Source of the DNA: Paenibacillus xylanivorans
Lineage (GTDB): Bacteria; Bacillota; Bacilli; Paenibacillales; Paenibacillaceae
Assembly (NCBI RefSeq): GCF_001280595.1
Contig: NZ_LITU01000083.1
Location: 136,934 to 200,933, forward strand
Length of the DNA stretch: 64,000 bases
Reading direction: 5' to 3'
The position numbers and the translations under genes were made by a program. Below the pieces are notes generated by a model. The model saw nothing but the letters and a program-made list of their open reading frames with translations, searched no databases and had not been told where the DNA came from. Each line of letters opens with the position of its first letter. Position 1 is the first letter of the stretch. Below, piece after piece: positions 38,442 through 46,971 of this stretch.

Positions 38442-39383
38442 ATGAGCAATGCTGCAATGGAACAATTGAATTTATTGCTGCCAGAATGGCTGGAGACCAG
38501 CCGTCTGCACACCGGGCAGGGGAAAGTTGCTTCTTATATTCCCGAGTTGTTCAAGGCTTCGCAGGACGAACTGGGTATACATATCATGAACGCCGAAGGC
38601 AATCATGTGTCAGCCGGAGATTGTGGTATCCCGTTTACGATGCAAAGTATCTCCAAGGTATTTACACTCATTCTGGCCCTGATGGATCATGGGGAGGAAG
38701 CGGTCTTCTTTAATGTAGGAAAAGAACCTACCGGGGATGATTATGACTCCATGATCAAGCTCGAACTGGTGGAACCGGGCATTCCTTTTAATCCATTGAT
38801 CAATGCGGGTGCGATTACGGTATCGTCCCTGATTGGCGGGGACTGCAAAGAGGAGAAATCCCGGCGCATTTTGGAATTTTTCCGCAAGCTGGCGAATAAT
38901 GATCGGCTGGACTATAACGAAGCGGTATATCAGTCCGAATCGGAAACAGGCCATCTGAACCGCTCGCTTGGTTATTTTCTGAAGCACAATGGTGTGCTCA
39001 AAGATGATGTCGAAGATGTGCTTGCCGTCTATTTCCGCCATTGCTCCATAGAGGTGACTTGTGCGGACCTGGCTCGTATGGCACTGGTGCTTGCTTATGA
39101 CGGGACAGATCCCATTACCGGAAATGAGCTTATTCCTCGTCGGTATGTACAGATCGCCAAAACGTTCATGACCACCTGCGGTATGTATAATGCATCCGGG
39201 GAATTTGCGATTCAGGTCGGGCTTCCTGCCAAGAGTGGAGTATCGGGTGGAATTCTGACCCTGGTTCCAGGCCAGTTTGGCATTGGTCTCGTAGGTCCGG
39301 CTCTGAATCGGAAAGGAAACAGCATTGCAGGCGTGCATCTGCTTGAGCGTCTTTCCAAGGAATTTGACTGGAGTTTATTCTAA
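38442..39383 (+). CDS. glsA: Glutaminase
   Basis: A 313-residue serine-dependent glutaminase (L-glutamine to glutamate plus ammonia). Seen: the active-site Ser-x-x-Lys in MQSISKVFTL, GKEPTGDDYDS, NPLINAGAITV, and SGVSGGILTLVPGQFGIGLV. ATG 38442 has GGAGGAG at 38429-38435. The protein has the normal family length. No linked glutamine transporter is present. About 200 bases downstream to the convergent YolD gene hold only a weak hairpin (CCGAT..ATCGG near 39411-39430). Confidence 0.94.
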   Translation: MSNAAMEQLNLLLPEWLETSRLHTGQGKVASYIPELFKASQDELGIHIMNAEGNHVSAGDCGIPFTMQSISKVFTLILALMDHGEEAVFFNVGKEPTGDDYDSMIKLELVEPGIPFNPLINAGAITVSSLIGGDCKEEKSRRILEFFRKLANNDRLDYNEAVYQSESETGHLNRSLGYFLKHNGVLKDDVEDVLAVYFRHCSIEVTCADLARMALVLAYDGTDPITGNELIPRRYVQIAKTFMTTCGMYNASGEFAIQVGLPAKSGVSGGILTLVPGQFGIGLVGPALNRKGNSIAGVHLLERLSKEFDWSLF

Positions 39384-39578
39384 TGAAGTCATATCATTAC
39401 CCTCTTGAATAGCCGATGAATCACTAATCGGTCCTTTTGCTTCTTTGGAACGAAATGGTCCGATATGAATGTAGCTTGTCGGCTACTTCAGTCCTGCAAC
39501 AGAATGTGTAGGAAAACGGTCCTGCATGGCAACGGCCATGCTGCATCTATACCGGTATACCCGCAATGCCAGCCCGCA

Positions 39579-39920
39579 TCATTCATTCGCGAGTACCACA
39601 TCCGTAATAAGATTCATCTGAATGTCCCGGGTCCCACTCTCCATCAGCAGCTTAAGGGTACGGGCATGAGAGTCCAGTCGGAGCACCTGTCCGGTAAAGC
39701 GGATATCATCATGTTCATGGAACAGGGTGATGGTGACTGCATCCCCAAGCAGCATGGAGTTACTAAGCAAACGGGACATTTCTTCCGCTGCCTGGGCATC
39801 CAGGGATGGACGGGTACGGGGAGCAAGTTGTTCCTGATGAATGATGTAGGCTTCCCGGTGTTCTGGAAGCATCATGCGCGACGACTCAAAAATCCCGTTT
39901 TGCTGTAATTTTTTACTCAT
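39579..39920 (-). CDS. YolD-like protein
   Basis: A 113-residue YolD-family protein: SSRMMLPEHREA near the N-terminus, then AEEMSRLLSNSMLLGDAVTITLF, and a beta-rich C-terminal half. The family always accompanies Y-family polymerases of the UvrX/YqjW type; the role is unclear. It overlaps the polymerase stop by four bases (ATGA) and so is co-expressed under the same SOS control. Confidence 0.88.
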   Translation of the reverse strand: MSKKLQQNGIFESSRMMLPEHREAYIIHQEQLAPRTRPSLDAQAAEEMSRLLSNSMLLGDAVTITLFHEHDDIRFTGQVLRLDSHARTLKLLMESGTRDIQMNLITDVVLANE

Positions 39921-41161
39921 TTATAGTGACCTCCAATTTTATGAGAACGGTCCTGTGCCTGTGCGGACGAGCAGAGCGAGGAGGCCCGCATGATCGCGGT
40001 ATCTCCGAACTTGCGCTTGATGTCATCCGTGGCACGTTCCAGTTCTCTTTTGCGTTCACGGTCATCGAACCAGGACAGCTGTACTTCGGAATCGGGCACG
40101 AGTCCGGTCAATGACACGCTGATGCGGCGAATGGGTAATCCGTCCCAATGGCGCAGAAACAGAGCTGCTGCCGCATCGTATACTTCATCGGTGATGTTAG
40201 TAGGTTCATTCACCTTCATCTGGCGGGAGAAGCCGGTTGGACGATCGTAATCCTGTCCCCGACATCCCACAGAAACGACATTACCCATGAGTGATTTGTC
40301 CCGGGAACGCCTGCTGACCAGCTCTGCCAGTTCAAGCAGCACCACCTTGATGTCTGCCCACGATTCATAGTCCCGAGGCAATGTCATCTGATGTCCAATG
40401 CCCTGCTGCTGGTGAGCATAAGTCCCGGGTTTTACCGGAGAATCATCGATCCCGCGGGCAATACGCCACAATACCTCACCGTTTACACCCCAACGCTCTC
40501 TCAGCCGGGACAACGGAGTCTGCGCCAGATCACCGATCGTATGAATCCCCATTTTATAAAGATGCTGCCCCATCCGGGAGCCGACCATAAACATGTCTCG
40601 AACAGGTTTATCCCACAACGTTTTCTGCATGTCCTTGCGGGGCAGCGTATAGATGCCTCCTGGGACTTTTTTGGCATACAGGTCACAGGCCATCTTGCTG
40701 ACAACCTTGGTGTCGCTGATGCCGACGCGGATATAGACGCCAGTCTCTTCCATGACCCTGTCCTGAATGCTGCGGGCAATGGTTTCAGGACTGCCGAACA
40801 GGTCCAAACTTCCGGTGACATCGAGAAATTGCTCGTCAATACTATACGGTTCAACCAGATCGGTATAGGACTGAAGTATACGGGTAATGTGTAGGGAAAC
40901 ACGAATATATTCGGCCATCCGAGGACGAATGACGACAACATCGGGGCATTTGGCGAGAGCCTCACCCAGCCGTTCTGCTGTAGTAATTCCATAAGACTTG
41001 GCGAGTGGACAGGCTGCCAGAATAATGCCCGAACGGCGTGCAGGGTCTCCCGCAACAACAAGCGGACGGTCTCTGTATTCGGGATGTGCAGACTTCTCTA
41101 CACTGGCATAAAACGACTGGCAATCGGCCAGCATAATGACACGTCCGTCTTTGCGGGGCAT
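39917..41161 (-). CDS. Y-family DNA polymerase (UvrX/YqjW, UmuC-like)
   Basis: A 414-residue translesion polymerase. Catalytic motifs: LADCQSFYASVE (first metal Asp), SIDEQFLD (second Asp-Glu), the helix-hairpin-helix at GIHTIGDLAQTPLSRLRERWG, and a C-terminal little-finger domain. No clear beta-clamp motif was recognised at the C-terminus. GGAGAG is about 8 bases upstream of ATG. A LexA box overlaps its promoter, indicating DNA-damage induction. Paired with YolD, as in B. subtilis yqjW-yqjX. Confidence 0.93.
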   Translation of the reverse strand: MPRKDGRVIMLADCQSFYASVEKSAHPEYRDRPLVVAGDPARRSGIILAACPLAKSYGITTAERLGEALAKCPDVVVIRPRMAEYIRVSLHITRILQSYTDLVEPYSIDEQFLDVTGSLDLFGSPETIARSIQDRVMEETGVYIRVGISDTKVVSKMACDLYAKKVPGGIYTLPRKDMQKTLWDKPVRDMFMVGSRMGQHLYKMGIHTIGDLAQTPLSRLRERWGVNGEVLWRIARGIDDSPVKPGTYAHQQQGIGHQMTLPRDYESWADIKVVLLELAELVSRRSRDKSLMGNVVSVGCRGQDYDRPTGFSRQMKVNEPTNITDEVYDAAAALFLRHWDGLPIRRISVSLTGLVPDSEVQLSWFDDRERKRELERATDDIKRKFGDTAIMRASSLCSSAQAQDRSHKIGGHYK

Positions 41162-41230
41162 AGTACTTCTCTCCTTTTATTCATAATTTGGCTGCTTCTG
41201 TACAACGATGAGATTCATTCAGCCAACGTT

Positions 41231-41267
41231 ATTTTACAGTTTACTTACAGTATGGAACAAGTGTTCT
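41231..41267 (-). promoter_or_regulatory. LexA (SOS) box and promoter of the Y-family polymerase operon
   Basis: GAAC-AAGT-GTTC at 41255-41266 matches the Bacillus LexA consensus GAAC-N4-GTTC. On the minus strand it overlaps the -35 TTGTTC (41255-41260), which is followed after 18 bases by TAAAAT (41231-41236). LexA binding would block this promoter. Confidence 0.8.
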
Positions 41268-41280
41268 TGTTTTATAAGCA

Positions 41281-41698
41281 TATCTGACAATGTCAGATGC
41301 GGCAACCGGAATTATTTTGCAAATTGGACACAAATATTGGATGGACCTAATAGAGTCAAAATTTAGGAAATAAGATGTGTTTTTTTACATTTCATGTAAG
41401 AGATCCGTGACTTCCGGGTGATGACCGGGTGTTCATTCAGCTTTATGTAAAAGGTTTATAAATGGGCACAGTCCTATAGGGGGGGACTGATGTCCTTTTT
41501 TCATTTTCTGCACTTTTCAGAAAACCTTGATAGGACGCGGGTTTTCAAGGATACGTTATCGGACTATAGTATCAATTTTGTAATCTTTATGGTTAATACT
41601 GTAAAAATGTCCGCAACTTTAAAATATCCCTAGCGTTTAATAGGGTAAGCGTTCGAGCGGAAACAGATCTCACAATCCGCGTTGCATATAACAATAAC
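41281..41698 (+). other. Long upstream region of the polysaccharide operon
   Basis: About 420 bases without an ORF. A terminator-like structure lies at 41470-41500 (CAGTCC..GGGACTG followed by ATGTCCTTTTTT). Next, GAAAACCTTGA (41519-41529) can pair with either half of GGTTTTCAAGG (41540-41550) in exclusive ways. TATCCCTA / TAGGGTA occurs at 41624-41647. A possible promoter is TTGTAA (about 41578) with a TA-rich -10 near 41600. This could be an attenuator or regulator region. Confidence 0.4.
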
Positions 41699-41920
41699 GG
41701 GTAGAGATGTGCAAGGCTGGAAGAACATCAAACGGACGGTTAAAGTAGCCTATATTCGTGTTTCTGGAGGGTAAGGGCAGAAGGTCTCCTGGATGCTAGT
41801 TGATGGCGCTTTTTACGAATTATGGGCAGAATGTTGCAGTTTACGTTTGCTTCCATCAGCCTAGTTACAAATGCAGAGACTTAGAGCTATAGTGAGAACA
41901 CACCGCTGACATCTCTACCC
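41699..41920 (+). ncRNA. Candidate structured leader RNA closed by a 12-bp long-range helix
   Basis: GGGTAGAGATGT (41699-41710) is exactly complementary to ACATCTCTACCC (41909-41920), 198 bases apart. Inside, CTAGTTGATGG can pair with CCATCAGCCTAG, and GGAG..CTCC and GGCT..AGCC form further stems, so a multi-branched fold is plausible. It ends 99 bases before the start codon of the operon's first gene. I could not match it to a riboswitch class I know (c-di-GMP, lysine, ydaO, cobalamin, M-box and glmS were considered). Confidence 0.45.
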
Positions 41921-42019
41921 AAAGCGGACATCCGAAGCGGGATTCTCCGCAGACCTTCATGTCATTCAAGATGCGAACTGAAGCAGGATGCATACTAGAG
42001 AGGTGAGCAATTAAGAACC

Positions 42020-44245
42020 ATGAGCAGACGAAGACGGAAGCGCTGGTTGTTGACGATGTTGACCGGAGCGGCTGTAGTGACGGGCGGAATATTTGCCGGC
42101 TGGCACTACATGCAACCCCAGCTCGTTACGTACACAGCGGAGAACGGTACGGAGATGAAATTCAGAACCGATGGAGACCGGTTCATGGAATATGGACCCG
42201 ATGGCACATGGCGGGAGATGTTCGTCAAAGGGGTGAACCTGGGCGCCACATCACCAGGACATTACCCGGGCGAATTTCCGTTGATCAAAGAGGATTACTT
42301 GAGGTGGTTCCAGCAGATTGAGGATCTTGGAGCCAATGTGATCCGGGTGTATACGGTGCATGAGCCGATTTTTTACACAGCATTGGTTGATTATAATCGC
42401 GGCAGGGAGCAACCGTTATATTTTATACAGGGCATATGGTCGCCGGAAGAAGAACTGATCGAGAAGCAGGATGCCTATGCTGACCATATTGAGCAGACGT
42501 TTAAGCAGGAGATTGAAAAGGCGGTATCCGCTGTATATGGAGATGCGGACATTCCCGATAAACCGGGAGAATCCAGCGGCAAATACAAGACAAATGCCGG
42601 GAAATACCTGATGGCTTGGCATGTGGGTACCGAGTGGAACCCTTCGATGGTGAACAACACCAATGAGAGTCATCCCGATGTGCCGCAGTACAAGGGCGTT
42701 CATTTTTCCGGGACGCAGGATGCATCACCGTTTGAAAATTGGCTGGCGGAGCTGCTGGACTATACCGCCGTATTGGAGAAGAAATACGGATGGGAACATC
42801 CGATGACCTTCACCAATTGGGTAACAACTGACGTGTTGGATCATCCGGGCGAGCCGCTATTCGAAGAGGATCTGGTCAGTGTGGATGCGCGCCATATTCA
42901 GCCGGAAGAGTGGCAGGGCGGATATTTTGCAGCATACCATGTGTACCCCTATTACCCGGACTTGTTCCATACGGACAAGACACTCCAGACGATTAAGGAT
43001 GAGAACGGTGAGTACAACACGTACAAAAGTTACCTACGCAAGCTCAAAGCCGAGTTTTCCGATATGCCTGTAATGATTACAGAGTACGGTGTACCGTCTT
43101 CGCTTGGGATTTCCCATCTGGGAATGGGAGGTCGGGATCAGGGCGGACATAACGAGGTGGAGCAGGGCGAGATCGACGCATCGCTGACTCAGGATATTTA
43201 TGATGAAGGGTATGCGGGAGCGATTTTGTTCATGTGGCAGGATGAGTGGTTCAAGAAAACCTGGAACACGATGCCGCTGGAAATTCCGGCTGATCGGCGG
43301 GCCTACTGGCTGAATGTGCTGACGAATGAGAAGATGTTCGGTCTGCTCGCCATGGACCCTGGTAAACAGGAACAGCTGAACATAGACGGGAAACTGGACG
43401 ACTGGAATGCATTGAAGAAGGAAGAGGTCACCGTCTGGCAAGGCAAGGTCGATGGCATCAAGGAAATGAAGATGACCCATGATGAAGCCTACCTGTACAT
43501 TGGCATGACGCTGGATCAGCCTTTTGACCCGGATCAGACCTTGCTGCGCATCGGAACGAATACGCTGGATGGTGGTAATCAGCCAGGCACGAGGCTTCCG
43601 GATCGAACATTCAGTGATGGTCTCGAAACGGTGATCACGCTGGGACAGGATGCTGAATCGCAAGTAGAGATCGCCAAAGACTATGACTTTAACAAGCGAC
43701 TCTATGGCAAGGACGGTTACGGAATGCTGCCGGAAGAGCAAGAAAATGCGGCAGATCCATTCCATCCATGGAATCTGGCGGTCAGCCTGAGAATGACCCC
43801 ACCGGATACCCGGTCCGCCCAACCGTTCATGAATGAAAAGGTCGGTACATTGAAGCGGGGAACGACAGTTCCAGATCAGTCTGATACCGATTCATTAACT
43901 GCCTGGCAATATAACGGTAATCAGGTCGAGATGCGTATTCCCTGGATGCTGCTTGGATTTGGTGACCCAAGTTCACTGCAAGCAATCAAGTATGGAGCGC
44001 TGAAAGGTGGACGGGAATTCGAAACGGTCGCAGTCAAGGGCGTAACCCTGATTCCCTGGCTAATGGATCGTGCAACGGGCAACATCTCTTGGCCTGGTGG
44101 TGAACAGAAGACACTGGATGTGAAGACGTTGCCTGTGTACAGTTGGCAGCCATGGGAGCAAGTACAGTACAGTGAGCGACTGAAACTGAGCTACGAGGAA
44201 ATGCAGAAACGGTATGAACAAATTCCAAGTTTTCAGACCGAATAA
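42020..44245 (+). CDS. Membrane-anchored TIM-barrel glycosidase-like protein with C-terminal CBM9/DOMON-like domain
   Basis: A 741-residue protein. A basic N-terminus (MSRRRRKRW) precedes a signal anchor (about 9-28). Residues 60-440 resemble a clan A glycoside hydrolase (GH2/GH5-like) barrel: FVKGVNLGATSPGHYPG, LGANVIRVYTVHEP, LMAWHVGTEWNP (a possible acid/base region) and PVMITEYGVPSS (a possible nucleophile Glu). From about 460 a beta-sandwich similar to CBM9/DOMON domains follows (NIDGKLDDWNAL, YLYIGMTL). It probably acts outside the membrane on the operon's polysaccharide. Substrate unknown; the catalytic assignment is tentative. Confidence 0.7.
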   Translation: MSRRRRKRWLLTMLTGAAVVTGGIFAGWHYMQPQLVTYTAENGTEMKFRTDGDRFMEYGPDGTWREMFVKGVNLGATSPGHYPGEFPLIKEDYLRWFQQIEDLGANVIRVYTVHEPIFYTALVDYNRGREQPLYFIQGIWSPEEELIEKQDAYADHIEQTFKQEIEKAVSAVYGDADIPDKPGESSGKYKTNAGKYLMAWHVGTEWNPSMVNNTNESHPDVPQYKGVHFSGTQDASPFENWLAELLDYTAVLEKKYGWEHPMTFTNWVTTDVLDHPGEPLFEEDLVSVDARHIQPEEWQGGYFAAYHVYPYYPDLFHTDKTLQTIKDENGEYNTYKSYLRKLKAEFSDMPVMITEYGVPSSLGISHLGMGGRDQGGHNEVEQGEIDASLTQDIYDEGYAGAILFMWQDEWFKKTWNTMPLEIPADRRAYWLNVLTNEKMFGLLAMDPGKQEQLNIDGKLDDWNALKKEEVTVWQGKVDGIKEMKMTHDEAYLYIGMTLDQPFDPDQTLLRIGTNTLDGGNQPGTRLPDRTFSDGLETVITLGQDAESQVEIAKDYDFNKRLYGKDGYGMLPEEQENAADPFHPWNLAVSLRMTPPDTRSAQPFMNEKVGTLKRGTTVPDQSDTDSLTAWQYNGNQVEMRIPWMLLGFGDPSSLQAIKYGALKGGREFETVAVKGVTLIPWLMDRATGNISWPGGEQKTLDVKTLPVYSWQPWEQVQYSERLKLSYEEMQKRYEQIPSFQTE

Positions 44246-44271
44246 ATGAGTATAAAGGAGGACCTTTTCAC

Positions 44272-45483
44272 ATGTTTCCGAATTTGGCTTTGGCTTATCT
44301 ATTTCTATACATCTGTACAGCGCTCGTCGTTGTGGGGGTGATCCTGCTGTTTGCCATGAAAATGTCCCACAACGGCAAACGGCGCAAGATTGAATTTTAT
44401 AAATTAAAGCAGCGTGATTACTTTACGTATCTGCAGACGGCGCTGACAGAGGACAGTCCCCTGCGATTACCACCTGGGAAGCTGGCTCGACTCGAGCGTC
44501 GGGTCATCCAGAGCAAGCTTATTGAATGGATTGATCAGTTCAAGGGAGAGTATCGCAACAAATTGATTGTACTCTGCCGTGAAGCCGGATTTGTAGAGCA
44601 TGATCTGAAGGAACTGAGCCGCATTAGCTACGGACGCCAGATTGATGCGGCTTATCGATTGGGCGGCATGCGTTGTCCAGAGGCCGTTCCAGGTTTGATG
44701 GAATTGCTTAAGGATGAGAAGCCTGGCCCGATGGCGATTATGATTGGTCGTTCGATCGCAAGATGTACCACACGTCAGGGTGAACTGAAAGACATGCTCG
44801 CGCTGCTGTTAACCAAAGGAAAATCGATTCATCATCTGGCAGCAGATATTTTGCTCGAAACCAGTTTGGATACAAGCCGAATTCTCATTGAATTGCTGGA
44901 AGACCGTAATCCTGACTTTGTCAAAGTGGGACTGGTTGCGATGTGGGGACAGGCTGTACCGGAAGTGATGCCTGCACTCGACAGACTCGTTGGCGCAGAA
45001 CATCAGGATGTACGGGCAGAAGCGGTGAAGCTGTATCTCAGCGCAAGTCCGGCACTTCAGGACGAGACCATCCTGAAGCTCATGCAGGATTCGGAGCCGG
45101 AGGTACGTGCCGAAGTAGTTCTGGCGCTCGGTTCGAAACATGCGGCAGGCAGCATTCCACTGCTGCGCAAAGCGCTGCGTGACGAAGACTGGGGTGTACG
45201 CTATAACAGTGCGGAGAGCCTGAGCAAGTTGGGCGAACCGGGATTTGAAGCCTTGTGTCAGGCCGCCGTGCAAGGTACAGGTGCTGAAAGAGAGATTGCA
45301 ATGCAACAGATTGAGAGCACGATGCAGCACTCAGGAACAGACCACAAAGCCGTTGACCAGATGATTGCACATAACAAAAAAAGGCTGCTGTATGATCGGT
45401 ACTTCGGTCCTGTACGTGGGAACCGGACAACAAGCAAGAAACGTACAGGTGTGGCTGCGGTAGGAGGGGATTACACTGCTTAG
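44272..45483 (+). CDS. HEAT-repeat protein with N-terminal membrane helix
   Basis: A 403-residue protein. One transmembrane helix (about 7-27) is followed by a basic cytoplasmic segment and at least five HEAT-like helical pairs (about 125-360). Examples are GGMRCPEAVPGLMELLKDEK, DSEPEVRAEVVLALGSKHA and IPLLRKALRDEDWGVRYNSA. Such domains are protein-binding scaffolds; here it could hold the synthase or regulator at the membrane. AAAGGAGG is about 10 bases upstream. It sits between the glycosidase-like and the GT2 gene. Confidence 0.8.
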   Translation: MFPNLALAYLFLYICTALVVVGVILLFAMKMSHNGKRRKIEFYKLKQRDYFTYLQTALTEDSPLRLPPGKLARLERRVIQSKLIEWIDQFKGEYRNKLIVLCREAGFVEHDLKELSRISYGRQIDAAYRLGGMRCPEAVPGLMELLKDEKPGPMAIMIGRSIARCTTRQGELKDMLALLLTKGKSIHHLAADILLETSLDTSRILIELLEDRNPDFVKVGLVAMWGQAVPEVMPALDRLVGAEHQDVRAEAVKLYLSASPALQDETILKLMQDSEPEVRAEVVLALGSKHAAGSIPLLRKALRDEDWGVRYNSAESLSKLGEPGFEALCQAAVQGTGAEREIAMQQIESTMQHSGTDHKAVDQMIAHNKKRLLYDRYFGPVRGNRTTSKKRTGVAAVGGDYTA

Positions 45484-45505
45484 AGATCTACTATTAATCT
45501 ATGGC

Positions 45506-46903
45506 ATGGTCGCAATCTACTATGTCGTTGCTGTAAATACGCTCTATTTTTCCATTCTGGCCTTATCATTCCGTAACATTTGGACGATTTTCAGGCGTTC
45601 GCACTATTCCAAATACAATACGTTGTCAGGCTCGGAGCTCGTGCCATCGGTTTCCTTGCTGGTGCCAGCATACAACGAGGAACTGACCATTATTGAAAAT
45701 GTGAACTGCCTGATGACGCTGAATTATCCAACATATGAAGTCATCGTGGTGAATGATGGCTCCAGCGATACCACCCTAAAGGTGCTGTTGGAAGAATATC
45801 GTCTGAAGCCGGTACCGAACACGAAGATCCGGGGCAAGATTTCTTGTCAGAAAATTCGCGGGATCTACCACAATCCGGAATTCCCGGACCTGTATGTCAT
45901 TGACAAGGAAAACGGCGGAAAGGCCGATTCCCTCAATGCAGGAATCAACCTGTCCCATTATCCGTTGATCTCTTCCATCGATGCCGACTCTTTGCTGGAG
46001 AAGGATGCCCTGATTCGTATGGCTCGCATGTATATGGAGAATCCGGAAGAGACGGTTGCTATTGGCGGGGATGTACGGATAGCCAACGGCTGCAAAATCG
46101 AGAATGGGGCAGTGCAGGACGTTTCACTGCCTCGCAAGATTTGGCCGATGTTCCAGTCCATCGAGTACCTCAAAGCATTTCTGGGCGGACGGATCGGTTG
46201 GAGTCACATGAATGGTCTGATTATTGTCTCGGGTGCCTTCGGTATGTTCCGCAAGGATGCGGTTATCGCCGTTGGGGGATACCGGGACGGTTATCCGGGT
46301 GAAGACATGAATATTATCATCAAGCTTCACCGTTATATGCTGGAGAACAAATTGAAATATCGTGTAGCCTTCTGCCCTGAAGCCGTGTGCTGGACACAGG
46401 CGCCGGATTCCTACCGGATCTTGTCCAGTCAACGCAAGCGCTGGGGACGTGGAAACCTGAAGAACATGCTCGAGAACCGCGGCATGTTGTTCAACCCTAA
46501 ATATAAAGTCATGGGCATGCTGACCATGCCATATAACATCCTTTTTGAAGCGCTGAACCCGTATTTCCGAATTACAGGACTTCTCGCTCTCACTGGATAT
46601 GTGCTTATAGATATGACCCAGTGGCCGATACTTTTGCTGTTTGGATTGCTCAACGTGGTGAGTGGTTATCTGCTGAGTGTGGGAGCACTGGTGCTCGAGG
46701 AAATTGCATTCAAGCGGTATAACAAACTGTCCGATCTGGTCAAAATGCTGGTCTATTCCGCTCTGAAATTCGTCGGCTATCATCAGCTCGGCGTGCTGTG
46801 GAGATTGCAGGGGCACATTCAGTTCATGCAAAAAAACAATTCATGGGGAACCATGACACGCCAGAGCTGGTCCGAGGAAGAGAAGACAAGCGAGGCTGCT
46901 TAA
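45506..46903 (+). CDS. Family 2 polysaccharide synthase (processive GT2, PgaC/IcaA-like)
   Basis: A 465-residue integral membrane glycosyltransferase. The GT-A domain shows VSLLVPAYNEELTIIENV, VIVVNDGSSD, SSIDADSLLEKDALI (DxD) and SSQRKRWGRGN (QxxRW, processive synthases). Hydrophobic segments lie at the N-terminus and from about 350 to 430. It polymerises and exports a beta-linked sugar chain. The ATG at 45506 is the conservative start but has no ribosome site. An in-frame CTG at 45476 lies 6 bases after AGGAGGGG and would add LLRDLLLIYG, overlapping the HEAT gene by 8 bases; I favour the CTG as the true start. Confidence 0.9.
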   Translation: MVAIYYVVAVNTLYFSILALSFRNIWTIFRRSHYSKYNTLSGSELVPSVSLLVPAYNEELTIIENVNCLMTLNYPTYEVIVVNDGSSDTTLKVLLEEYRLKPVPNTKIRGKISCQKIRGIYHNPEFPDLYVIDKENGGKADSLNAGINLSHYPLISSIDADSLLEKDALIRMARMYMENPEETVAIGGDVRIANGCKIENGAVQDVSLPRKIWPMFQSIEYLKAFLGGRIGWSHMNGLIIVSGAFGMFRKDAVIAVGGYRDGYPGEDMNIIIKLHRYMLENKLKYRVAFCPEAVCWTQAPDSYRILSSQRKRWGRGNLKNMLENRGMLFNPKYKVMGMLTMPYNILFEALNPYFRITGLLALTGYVLIDMTQWPILLLFGLLNVVSGYLLSVGALVLEEIAFKRYNKLSDLVKMLVYSALKFVGYHQLGVLWRLQGHIQFMQKNNSWGTMTRQSWSEEEKTSEAA

Positions 46904-46971
46904 GCACAGCGTAATCCAAGTAATACAGCAGAAACAATATAGATAACCGAGGGAGAAGGGTGGAAAAGAAC

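Noticed and set aside
41281..42019. c-di-GMP, lysine or ydaO riboswitch ahead of the polysaccharide operon
   Set aside because: The long-range helix superficially recalls a lysine riboswitch closing stem (TAGAG..), but the conserved internal motifs of these classes are absent; kept only as an unclassified RNA candidate.
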